NCBI GenBank assembly: GCA_964625575.1
Contig: CAZVBQ010000002.1
Span: 349,567-413,566, forward strand
DNA: 64,000 nt
From: UTCHB3 sp964625575
GTDB taxonomy: Bacteria; Bacteroidota; Ignavibacteria; Ignavibacteriales; Ignavibacteriaceae
Reading direction: 5' to 3'
The position numbers were made by a program, and so were the translations under genes. The notes beneath the pieces were generated by a model. The model did not search any database. It was given only the letters and a program-made list of their open reading frames with translations, and had not been told where the DNA came from. Shown here piece after piece: positions 43,359 to 52,169 of the stretch (position 1 is its first letter; the number at the start of each line of letters is the position of its first letter).

Positions 43359-46076
43359 ATGAGACAAACTATCAACCATTTTTTTAGGAATTTCAAAGCG
43401 GCAGTGCTCCTGCTTGTATTTATTTCGGGTGCCTCCGTCACGTTCGGTGGCGTTACCGGAAAAATATCAGGCCGGGTTATCGATGACAAGACAGGCGATC
43501 CCATTATCGGAGCCACGGTTATGATCGAGGGCACTTATCTTGGAGGTGTAGCCGATGCCGACGGATACTATGCCATCAATAACGTCCCACCGGGTACATA
43601 CAGGCTCGTATTCTCTGCCGTGGGTTACCAAAAAACCATTGTGGAAAAGATACTTGTAAAGATCGATCTTACGACACCCCTGGATGTCAAACTTAAAAAC
43701 GCGGGTATCACCCTCGAGAAGGAAGTGGTTATCACCTCTGACAGGCCATTGGTTCAGAAAGATCTTACCTCCACTTCAGTTACCATCTCTGCTGATGACA
43801 TCAAAATGATGCCGGTTGAGAATGTAAGTCAGATAGTCAACCTTCAGGCGGGCGTTATCGATGGTCACTTCCGTGGCGGAAGATCGAATGACGTTGCCTA
43901 CCTCATCGACGGTGTCGCGGTAACCGACCCATTTAACGGCGGGTTCAACATCGAAGTTGAGAACACATCCATCAGACAGATGGAGGTAATCACCGGTACA
44001 TTCAATGCTGAATACGGGCAGGCACTCTCAGGAGTGGTGAATATAGTTACCGAGGGCGGTTCGAACAAGTTCAGAACCGACGTTTCAGGATACATAGGAA
44101 ATTTTGTAACAGGCAACACTTCGATCTTTAGAAATCTTGACAAGATCGACAGGATCGCGCAGAAAAACATTCAGCTTACGGTCAGTGGACCAATCAGTCC
44201 CGTACAGAACCTCTATTTCTTCCTCACCGGAAGGTATTTTGACAATATCGGGCATCTTTACGGGAAAAGAGTTTACAATGTGACCGATGATGTGCCGTTC
44301 TATCCGAATCCGGCAGACAAATCGTTCTGGATTCCCAGAAACACCGGTGACGGTGCTTACGTGTCGATGAATCCTTACACAAAGTACTCCTTCAACGGAA
44401 AGCTTACTTACGCGCTTCCATCTGTAGCTGTTACTTACTCCCTTTTCTGGGATAAAACACAGAGCAAGGGTTACGATCACGGATTTTCATGGACACCCGA
44501 CGGTGTTGTAACCAACTACGGCGAAGACTGGATACAAAACCTCCAGTTCACCCACTATCTGTCACAGACAACAAACCAGACCCTTAAGTTCTCGGTAAAC
44601 AACTATCACTTCTACGGTTACCTCTATGAAGACCCGTTCGATCCGAGATATGTCAGTCCAAGACAGGGTATAGCCGTTTCAAACTACACTTTCCGCTCAG
44701 GTGGAAATCAGGGTGGCAGATACGATAGAACCACCCGCAGTTACGTCGGTCAGTACGCTCTCTCGTCACAAGTGAGCAAAGAGCACAAGATCGGCATGGG
44801 TTTCGAAGCAAGGATCCACGATATCTACAATCATGGATGGGATCTTGTTAACCTTACCGATGGTCAGACCGATTCACTCGGCAATGTGATCTTCACCCCT
44901 GGTTACCCCGCGGTTGGCACCATGTCTGATCAGGGTTCAAACATTGAATACTCAAGAAAACCAATTGAAATGTCGGCTTACATTCAGGACAAGATGGAGT
45001 ACGACATCATGATCATCAATGCCGGTATCAGGTTCGACTACTTCAACTCGAAGGGTCGCATGCCGGCTGACAAGCAGAACCCGACGCGTAACCCCAACTT
45101 CCAGGGCGCTGATCAGTGGGTTGATGCCGAAGCGAAGTGGCAGGTAAGCCCGAGGCTTGGTGCTTCATTCCCGATCACTGACAGGGGTATCATCCGCTTC
45201 TCATACGGGCACTTCTTCAAGATCCCGTCGTTTGAGAACCTGTATCAGAACCCCGATTTTATCGTCCGTCCGGGCAACAGCCTCAACACCATAGTGGGTA
45301 ACCCTGATCTTAACGCCGAAAAGAACGTTATTTACGAGATCGGATTGCAGCAGGCACTCATGGCTGATATTTCACTTAACATGTCACTTTACTACCGTGA
45401 TATCCGTAACTGGCTTGGTATGGAGATAGTGAACACTTATGAAGGCTTCAAATATGCCAGATTCATCAACCGTGACTACGCCAATGTTCGCGGTCTTGTG
45501 ATCGTGCTCGACAAGAGATTCTCGAACTACTTCAGCGCGAAGCTTGACTACACCTATCAGATCGCTGAAGGTAACTCATCAGATCCTTACGCTGTATACA
45601 ATAAAAACCAGACAAATCCGCCGATTGAAGAGTCGAAAACCGTCGTTCCCCTTAGTTGGGATCAGCGTCAGACGCTCAACCTCAGCCTGAACGTTGGTGT
45701 TCCGGGCGACTGGACAGTAGGCGCGATCTTCCAGTATGGTTCAGGCATGCCGTATACCGAGGATCCCAAGATCTCACGCGGTGTAAGATTTGAGAATGGC
45801 GGCATAAAACCATCATACTTCAATCTCGACCTTCGGATTGACAAGGTCTTCCAGATCGGTAATTTCAACGTAAGAACCTATCTTACCGTTTACAACGCCC
45901 TTGATATCAGAAACGAGTTTGGTGTTTACGGTACCACCGGTAGAGCCAACTCCGATCTTAACACACAATATGCCGGCGACATCATCGGTCTGAACACCAT
46001 CGAAGAATATATCAACAATCCATCGATGTACTCGACCCCGAGAGAGATCAGGTTCGGTATCGGATTCGATTTTTAA
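43359..46076 (+). CDS. TonB-dependent outer-membrane receptor of the beta-glucan locus
   Basis: 905 residues from ATG 43359 (MRQTINHFF); the in-frame ATG at 43275 would start inside the previous gene, before the terminator. Signal peptide (about 1-33, ISGASVTFGG), carboxypeptidase-regulatory-like domain (about 36-115, ISGRVIDDKTGDPIIGATV), plug (RGGRSNDVAYLIDGVAVTDPF, about 175-200) and a barrel ending FGIGFDF. It is a SusC-like size and would import oligosaccharides. There is no SusD; instead a large secreted protein and a PorV-like protein follow at 15-bp spacings, forming one operon. Confidence 0.92.
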   Translation: MRQTINHFFRNFKAAVLLLVFISGASVTFGGVTGKISGRVIDDKTGDPIIGATVMIEGTYLGGVADADGYYAINNVPPGTYRLVFSAVGYQKTIVEKILVKIDLTTPLDVKLKNAGITLEKEVVITSDRPLVQKDLTSTSVTISADDIKMMPVENVSQIVNLQAGVIDGHFRGGRSNDVAYLIDGVAVTDPFNGGFNIEVENTSIRQMEVITGTFNAEYGQALSGVVNIVTEGGSNKFRTDVSGYIGNFVTGNTSIFRNLDKIDRIAQKNIQLTVSGPISPVQNLYFFLTGRYFDNIGHLYGKRVYNVTDDVPFYPNPADKSFWIPRNTGDGAYVSMNPYTKYSFNGKLTYALPSVAVTYSLFWDKTQSKGYDHGFSWTPDGVVTNYGEDWIQNLQFTHYLSQTTNQTLKFSVNNYHFYGYLYEDPFDPRYVSPRQGIAVSNYTFRSGGNQGGRYDRTTRSYVGQYALSSQVSKEHKIGMGFEARIHDIYNHGWDLVNLTDGQTDSLGNVIFTPGYPAVGTMSDQGSNIEYSRKPIEMSAYIQDKMEYDIMIINAGIRFDYFNSKGRMPADKQNPTRNPNFQGADQWVDAEAKWQVSPRLGASFPITDRGIIRFSYGHFFKIPSFENLYQNPDFIVRPGNSLNTIVGNPDLNAEKNVIYEIGLQQALMADISLNMSLYYRDIRNWLGMEIVNTYEGFKYARFINRDYANVRGLVIVLDKRFSNYFSAKLDYTYQIAEGNSSDPYAVYNKNQTNPPIEESKTVVPLSWDQRQTLNLSLNVGVPGDWTVGAIFQYGSGMPYTEDPKISRGVRFENGGIKPSYFNLDLRIDKVFQIGNFNVRTYLTVYNALDIRNEFGVYGTTGRANSDLNTQYAGDIIGLNTIEEYINNPSMYSTPREIRFGIGFDF

Positions 46077-46091
46077 TTCCCGGAGAATAGA

Positions 46092-49000
46092 ATGCTGAAA
46101 AGAATATTTATTGTCACTTTTGTTTTACTTACCGGGATCACTCTCGCTCAACCCTCCGCCTCAACCTTGAGGTACCGGAACGATGAGCGTGGCAACATCG
46201 CCTTCAGAAGAGAAGGAGTGATGGACGGTAACCAGGTGCGTACACTTTTTTACAACAATGGCGAAGTGGGGCAGTGGCCTTACCAGCCATCAGGTGAATG
46301 GCCAAAAGGTTCGGGCCACTCATACCTCGACGGTGTGAGCGTGCTCATCATGTCGGAGATCACGGCTCCAGGAAACGGACAAATAATCCACCCTCTTCAG
46401 ACCTCATATCGTGAGTGGATGGATAAAGACCCCGTAACAGGTGAGATCTGGGGATTTGAACCCGTACCGGGATACATGAACTCCTCATCCAAGAAGCCCG
46501 CGATTAACACTGATCCAACTTCGTGGCCAAAATTCTGGCCTCCCGCGCTTGATCTTACCCCCGAGTGGGATGGCTACTGGTATGGATACTTCGGACGTGG
46601 CGTTCTGAACTCCGAGTTTGAGACCTTCTTCGTGATGGACGACTCAAAAGACAAGGAATTCACCCGGAATCCATTCTACTATTATCCGATCCAGGGTGAC
46701 AGCACCCGTGGCGGACTTGGCCTCCGTGTTGAAGTAAGAGGTTTTCAGTGGTCACACGTGCTTGCTGAAGACATCATCTTCTGGCACTACGACATAGTTA
46801 ACATCTCCGATGTCACTTATCCCAAAACCGCGTTCGGCTTCTATACTGACTGCGGTGTCGGTGGAACGGATGACTCGGAAGATGACAACGCTTCGTTCAA
46901 CCTCCAGCTCGATCTTGCTTACTGTTACGATAATAATGGTCTCGGACTTCCCGATAACTGGAAAACCGGTTACTACGGCTACGCTTACCTCGAGAGCCCC
47001 GGCAATGGTACTGACGGTACTGACAACGACGGCGACGGCATGGTCGACGAAAGACGCGATGATGGCATAGACAACGACCACGACTGGTTACCCTATACCG
47101 ACCTTAACGGCAACGGCAAGTGGGATGCGGACCAGAACGAACCCCTTAACAACGACGTTGGTAAAGATGGTGTCGGTCCGTTCGACAGACAGTACACCGG
47201 TCCCGATCAGGGTGAAGGCGACGGCGTTCCGACAGATGGCGAACCCAATTTTGACAAAACCGACAAGGATGAGTCGGATCAGATCGGTCTTACCGCCGTT
47301 TCGATCTACAGACTTGGTCAGGGCGGTACCGGTGGTGGCTGGCCCAAGGATGATGAGGCAATGTGGTTGAAAATGGTAGCCGGAACTTTCGATACCTCGC
47401 TTCAGAGGGCAAACATTTCGATGGTTTTTGCTTCAGGTCCTTTTCCCCTTATTCAGGGCACAAGAGAGAGATTCTCGATGGCACTGGTTTTTGGAGAAGA
47501 TCTGAACGATATTATCTTCAACAAAGAGACAGTTCAGCAGATATACAACGCGAACTACAACTTCTCGAAACCGCCTATCAAACCGGAACTCACCGCGGTT
47601 CCCGGTGACCAGAAGGTTTACCTCTATTGGGACAACATTGCCGAGCAGTCACGCGACCCCTTCCTTGGATTCCAGAACAACGATCCGACACAGGGATACA
47701 AAAAAGACTTTGAGGGTTACCTCATCTATCGCAGTACCGAACCTGAATTCAACGACGTAAAGATTATTACCGACTCGAAAGGTTCAGCAAAATACTGGAA
47801 ACCGATAGCCCAGTTCGATCTTAAAGACACCATTAAAGGTCCCGACCCGATCGGTATCAATGGCGCCCACTTCTGGAGAGGTGACAATACAGGTCTCCGT
47901 TATTCATACATCGACAAGGACGTGAAGAACGGACAGAAATATTACTACGCCTGCGTTTCTTACGACATGGGCGACCCCAATTTCGGCACCGCCGGCTTGC
48001 AGCCTTCCGAATGTACAAAGATCATTACAGAAGATTTCGCCGGCAACCTCCAGTTTGTTGATATAAACTGCGCGGTTGTCACCCCCAACGCGCCGGCTGC
48101 CGGTTATGTTTCGCCAAACGTTGAAGGTGACATAAACAAACCAACTTCGGGTGTCGGTACCGGAAAGCTCACGCTTACCGTGCTTAACCCGGCCGTTGTT
48201 GAGTCAGGTGTGGGTTACGAAGTGCTGTTCAACTCGAACACGGCGTATCCGAAATACAGCACCACTTCATACAAGATCATAAGAACGAAAAATGGTGCTT
48301 CTGACACTCTCATGACTGTTGATACTGCATACTTCGGCGCCGAGAGAACAAGTCCGCCATTCGACGGAATCGCCCTCAGCGTGATAAACGACTCAGCCAT
48401 CGCGATAGTTGACACCCTTACAGGATGGGTAACAGGAAGAAGCAACCTTGTTATGCTTGTAACCCCCGATCCGACACCTGTAAGAGGTATTTCGTGGCCC
48501 GCTGACTATGAGATAACATTCTCAGATTCCCCGCTTGACACATGCTACATTCAGTCACCGCCACTTTACACAAAGTTCCCGGTCAACTTCAAGATTTGGA
48601 ACAAGACAGAGCAGAAATACTCGAAGATCGCAATCAAAGACAACGATGGTTCAGGCAACCTGAGCATCGGTGACCAGATACAGATACTCGAGTTCATGGG
48701 GGCGATCGCTCCCGCGAACGTAAGATTCGCCTGGAATCTTTCATATGATGCCCCGTTCGATCCAAACGCGACACCTCAATACCCTGCAAACGGAGACAAG
48801 TATCAGATCTCCACCACGAAGCCTTTCAAGAAAGGGGACAAGTTCCTCTTCTCAACCAAGGGACCGTCAGTCAATAGTTCGCTTGCCAAAGACAAGCTCG
48901 GAAAAATTGACGTGGTGCCCAATCCTTACATTGGTGCCGCTTCATGGGAAAAGAGAAATCTTAACTCTACAGGCAGGGGTGAAAGAAAAATCGATTTCAT

Positions 49001-49211
49001 CAACCTTCCCGCGGAATGCACCGTGAGAATTTACACTGTTACCGGTCAGCTTATTAAAACGCTTTACAAGAACTCGACATACCTCGACGGTTCCCTCTCA
49101 TGGAATCTTGTGACAGATGACGGTATGGACGCGGCTTATGGCGTTTACATTTACCACGTCGATGCTCCGAATGTCGGGGAACACATCGGCAAATTTGCAT
49201 TAATTAAATAA
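46092..49211 (+). CDS. Very large surface protein of unknown function, with calcium-type Asp-rich repeats
   Basis: 1039 residues, signal peptide (1-19, LTGITLAQ). Residues about 310-400 hold a dense D/N-rich stretch (TDNDGDGMVDE, DNDHDW, DLNGNGKWDADQNEPL, DGVGPFDRQ) like thrombospondin type 3 or dockerin-type calcium loops. Further on is a fibronectin-III-like region (about 500-640), and the end has the FlgD/T9SS-like CTD (VVPNPYIGAASWE, VRIYTVTGQLIKTLY, ending GKFALIK). GGAG lies before the ATG. It is coded right after a TonB receptor and before a PorV-like protein. It may take the place of SusD as surface partner; this is inference. Confidence 0.8.
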   Translation: MLKRIFIVTFVLLTGITLAQPSASTLRYRNDERGNIAFRREGVMDGNQVRTLFYNNGEVGQWPYQPSGEWPKGSGHSYLDGVSVLIMSEITAPGNGQIIHPLQTSYREWMDKDPVTGEIWGFEPVPGYMNSSSKKPAINTDPTSWPKFWPPALDLTPEWDGYWYGYFGRGVLNSEFETFFVMDDSKDKEFTRNPFYYYPIQGDSTRGGLGLRVEVRGFQWSHVLAEDIIFWHYDIVNISDVTYPKTAFGFYTDCGVGGTDDSEDDNASFNLQLDLAYCYDNNGLGLPDNWKTGYYGYAYLESPGNGTDGTDNDGDGMVDERRDDGIDNDHDWLPYTDLNGNGKWDADQNEPLNNDVGKDGVGPFDRQYTGPDQGEGDGVPTDGEPNFDKTDKDESDQIGLTAVSIYRLGQGGTGGGWPKDDEAMWLKMVAGTFDTSLQRANISMVFASGPFPLIQGTRERFSMALVFGEDLNDIIFNKETVQQIYNANYNFSKPPIKPELTAVPGDQKVYLYWDNIAEQSRDPFLGFQNNDPTQGYKKDFEGYLIYRSTEPEFNDVKIITDSKGSAKYWKPIAQFDLKDTIKGPDPIGINGAHFWRGDNTGLRYSYIDKDVKNGQKYYYACVSYDMGDPNFGTAGLQPSECTKIITEDFAGNLQFVDINCAVVTPNAPAAGYVSPNVEGDINKPTSGVGTGKLTLTVLNPAVVESGVGYEVLFNSNTAYPKYSTTSYKIIRTKNGASDTLMTVDTAYFGAERTSPPFDGIALSVINDSAIAIVDTLTGWVTGRSNLVMLVTPDPTPVRGISWPADYEITFSDSPLDTCYIQSPPLYTKFPVNFKIWNKTEQKYSKIAIKDNDGSGNLSIGDQIQILEFMGAIAPANVRFAWNLSYDAPFDPNATPQYPANGDKYQISTTKPFKKGDKFLFSTKGPSVNSSLAKDKLGKIDVVPNPYIGAASWEKRNLNSTGRGERKIDFINLPAECTVRIYTVTGQLIKTLYKNSTYLDGSLSWNLVTDDGMDAAYGVYIYHVDAPNVGEHIGKFALIK

Positions 49212-49227
49212 GCGGACGGACTGAAAA

Positions 49228-50256
49228 ATGAAAAAGACAATAATATCACTTTTGATCTTCGTTTTCTGCGCCGCTCCTGCCCTTACCCAGGGCTTCAAAT
49301 CGGATGTTTCAAAGCGCGGAACAACCGCCGCTCCCTTCCTTTCTGTTGGGCAGGGGGCGCGTTCAGTTGCAATGGGAAGTGCCTTCGCCGGTGTTTCCAA
49401 TGATGTCAGTTCGATCTACTGGAATCCCGCCGGTTTGACAAAAGCCGAAGGCTTTCAGATGATGTTCGACCACACGATGTGGATCGCTGATATCAGATAC
49501 AACTTCCTGGCAGCCAGCTACAACATGGGCGACATGGGCACCATCGGTGTTTCGTTCCTTAGCTCGAATGTTGGCGAAATGAAGGTAACAACCATCGATC
49601 AGCCGAACGGAACGGGTGAAACCTTTACCGCGAACGACCTGGCGATAAGCCTTGCCTACGCGATAAGACTTACTGACAAGTTCTCGATCGGGTTCAACCC
49701 CAAGTTCATCTATCAGGGCATCTGGAAGATGAGCGCTACCGCGTTCGCTATCGATATGGGTGTGCAGTACGTGACTCCATTTGACGACGCCGTGCTCGCG
49801 ATGTCGATCTCAAACTTTGGAACGAAGGTGCAGTTAAGCGGCACTTCCAACCTGGTGCTTCACGATCTCGATCCGGGAACCACAGGAAACAACGGAAAGA
49901 TACCCGCTTATCTTGAGACGGGCGCGTGGTCCCTTCCCCTGAACTTCAGGGTTGGTATCATGTACAATCCGATAAAGGTTGGTGTTCATAATCTCATGCT
50001 CGCTGTCGACGCGACACACCCGAGTGACGACTACGAAAGCGTTAACATAGGCGCCGAGTACAGCTTCGACAAATTCCTCTTCATCAGAGGGGGGTACAAG
50101 TCGATGTTCCAGCAGGACTCTGAAGAGTCGTTCACTGCCGGATTTGGTATAAGGCAGAATTTTATGAACAACGTGTCCGTGGTTTTCGACTATGCATACC
50201 AGAGCTTCGGAAGGTTCACGAACATTCAGAAGTTCACCATGTCAGTCAATTTCTAA
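49228..50256 (+). CDS. PorV/PorQ-family outer-membrane protein
   Basis: 342 residues, signal peptide (1-21, APALTQG). KRGTTAAPFLSVGQGARSVAMGSAFAGVSNDVSSIYWNPAGLTK is the hallmark opening of the PorV/PorQ (UPF0164) family, with a FadL-like 14-strand barrel following and a Phe-ending C-terminus (TMSVNF). PorV shuttles T9SS cargo from the translocon to the attachment complex. As the third gene of the receptor operon it may serve the locus-specific secreted glucanases. A terminator follows at 50264. Confidence 0.87.
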   Translation: MKKTIISLLIFVFCAAPALTQGFKSDVSKRGTTAAPFLSVGQGARSVAMGSAFAGVSNDVSSIYWNPAGLTKAEGFQMMFDHTMWIADIRYNFLAASYNMGDMGTIGVSFLSSNVGEMKVTTIDQPNGTGETFTANDLAISLAYAIRLTDKFSIGFNPKFIYQGIWKMSATAFAIDMGVQYVTPFDDAVLAMSISNFGTKVQLSGTSNLVLHDLDPGTTGNNGKIPAYLETGAWSLPLNFRVGIMYNPIKVGVHNLMLAVDATHPSDDYESVNIGAEYSFDKFLFIRGGYKSMFQQDSEESFTAGFGIRQNFMNNVSVVFDYAYQSFGRFTNIQKFTMSVNF

Positions 50257-50263
50257 TGTGGAA

Positions 50264-50308
50264 GGGCCGGCTCTTGTATCCCCATAATGAGAGCCGGTCC
50301 ATTATTTT
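50264..50308 (+). terminator. Rho-independent terminator after the PorV-like gene
   Basis: GGGCCGGCTCT (50264-50274) and AGAGCCGGTCC (50290-50300) pair over 11 bp with one G-T pair, followed by ATTATTTT. It separates the receptor operon from the glucanase genes, or attenuates between them. Confidence 0.82.
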
Positions 50309-50326
50309 AACAGACAAAAGTGAGAT

Positions 50327-52123
50327 ATGAGAAAAACAATACTTACGCTCTTCGCGGTTATTCTGCTCATCCCCGGTGTGATCAATTCCAAAGACTACAA
50401 AGGCGCCGAGTTCAGAACCAAGCAAAGCTTCCTTTACGGGAGGTTCGAGGTTTCGATGAAGTCCGCCGCCCGCGAGGGAATGCTCTCGTCGTTCTTTACA
50501 TACAACGACAACATGAGCAGCATCGATCAGTGGAATGAGATTGATATCGAGATCATGGGTCGCTACGACAACGACCTGCAATTCAACACAATTACAGCGA
50601 ATCAGACCAGTCACGTCGGCAGGTTCCCGACACCATTCTCCCCTCATGCTGATTTTCACACCTACGCTATAGAGTGGACTCCCGCATACGTGGCTTGGTT
50701 CGTTGACGGTACGGAAGTGTACCGGCAGACGGGCGCTCACATCTCCACAATAAACAAAGCCCAGAAGCTCATGATGAACATCTGGAACCCCACGTACGCC
50801 AATTGGGCGGGGGTTTTCGATCCTAACGCGCTTCCGGCATTTGCTTATTACGATTGGGTGAAGTATTACACCTACACCCCCGGAAACGGGAATTACGGCA
50901 CCGGGAACAACTTCTCGCTCTCATGGTCGGATGATTTCGACTATTGGAACACCGCGCGGTGGGAAAAAGGGACGCACACCTTCGACGGCAACGGCTGCGA
51001 TTTCGTAACAACCAACGCGGTTATCACAGGTGGCAAACTTATTCTCTGCCTTACCGATGCCACTAATCTCGGCTATACCGACGTTAAGGGACCAGTTTTC
51101 TATTCCGCCCGCGTCGTGAACGGCAAGGTGATTGCATATTTTTCCGAGGAACTTGATTCGGTAACATCGCAAAACGCCGGCAATTTCAATATTGTCGGAG
51201 CCACCACCATTTCGGCAAAGATCAGAAGCGACAGAAAAAGCGTTGAACTTACCGTTGACAACTGGGATTTCACCTCAGCCCGCAACCTTATCGTTTTGAA
51301 CGTGAAGGATGCCTGGGGCAACACGATGTCGCCAAGGGCACTCGCGATCTATCTTGAGAGAACCTACTCGTGGCCTTACAAGATCAACTGCGGAGGTGGC
51401 GCCGTTATCGGTTACCTCGCCGATGGTGAATTTGGATGGGGCGCGGAACATGGTTTCCTTGACGGGCAGAGCTCGGCTTACGCCGCGAATCTTCAAATAA
51501 ACGGAACCACTGAACCCGAAATTTACCGCGCTGAAAAATACGGCATGGCTACCTACAGGGTTCGCGTTCCCGCGGGTACCTACAAAGTTAAACTGATGTT
51601 CGCCGAGAACTACTACACCCAGGCGGGCAAGAGGATCTTTGACGTGTTTGTTGAGGCTGTAAAGCGGATCTCCCAACTCGATATTTACGCCCAGGTTGGC
51701 GGAAGTACCGCCCTCGTAAAAGAGATAACCGGTGTTGCCGTGAATGACGGCGTGCTCGATATCCACTTTGTCTCACATCTTGATTATCCCCTCATAAACG
51801 GAATAGTTATCGAACCGGAAGGTACAAGCGTGGGTGATGCCGGAACCGAGAACCCGGGATCATTCATTCTGAATCAGAATTATCCTAATCCGTTCAACGG
51901 GCAGACTACAGTCTCTTTTTTCGTCAACAAACCCGGTAACTATAGCTATACACTTACAGGTATTACCGGAGAGACAATCGCCAGGCGTGATCTTGGCTGG
52001 CTTGAAGAAGGCAATTACACACTCCCCATCACCTCCCGTGATCTCACCGCGAGCGGAGTGTACCTCTTTACCCTCGCCGGCAATTCGATTTTTGAAACAA
52101 GAAAATTAGTGCTATTAAATTAG
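50327..52123 (+). CDS. Circularly permuted GH16 beta-glucanase with malectin and T9SS sorting domains
   Basis: 598 residues, signal peptide (about 1-21). The catalytic core E71-I-D73-I-E75 (WNEIDIE) and the following segments are in GH16 lichenase order, but the strands normally N-terminal, DDFDYWNTARWEKGTHTFDG and the GGKLILCLTD strand, come after them at about residues 195-247. This order, including the start KDYKGAEF and the linker YTPGNGNYG, is that of the naturally permuted Fibrobacter succinogenes 1,3-1,4-beta-glucanase. Then follow an Ig-like region (250-345), a malectin domain (about 348-505, INCGGGAV to NGIVIEPEG) and a T9SS domain from 515. Probably a surface endo-glucanase for mixed-linkage glucan. 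Confidence 0.9.
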   Translation: MRKTILTLFAVILLIPGVINSKDYKGAEFRTKQSFLYGRFEVSMKSAAREGMLSSFFTYNDNMSSIDQWNEIDIEIMGRYDNDLQFNTITANQTSHVGRFPTPFSPHADFHTYAIEWTPAYVAWFVDGTEVYRQTGAHISTINKAQKLMMNIWNPTYANWAGVFDPNALPAFAYYDWVKYYTYTPGNGNYGTGNNFSLSWSDDFDYWNTARWEKGTHTFDGNGCDFVTTNAVITGGKLILCLTDATNLGYTDVKGPVFYSARVVNGKVIAYFSEELDSVTSQNAGNFNIVGATTISAKIRSDRKSVELTVDNWDFTSARNLIVLNVKDAWGNTMSPRALAIYLERTYSWPYKINCGGGAVIGYLADGEFGWGAEHGFLDGQSSAYAANLQINGTTEPEIYRAEKYGMATYRVRVPAGTYKVKLMFAENYYTQAGKRIFDVFVEAVKRISQLDIYAQVGGSTALVKEITGVAVNDGVLDIHFVSHLDYPLINGIVIEPEGTSVGDAGTENPGSFILNQNYPNPFNGQTTVSFFVNKPGNYSYTLTGITGETIARRDLGWLEEGNYTLPITSRDLTASGVYLFTLAGNSIFETRKLVLLN

Positions 52124-52169
52124 CCGGGACCACCCGGCTTACAACCCTTAAAACAATCCGATCAATCTT

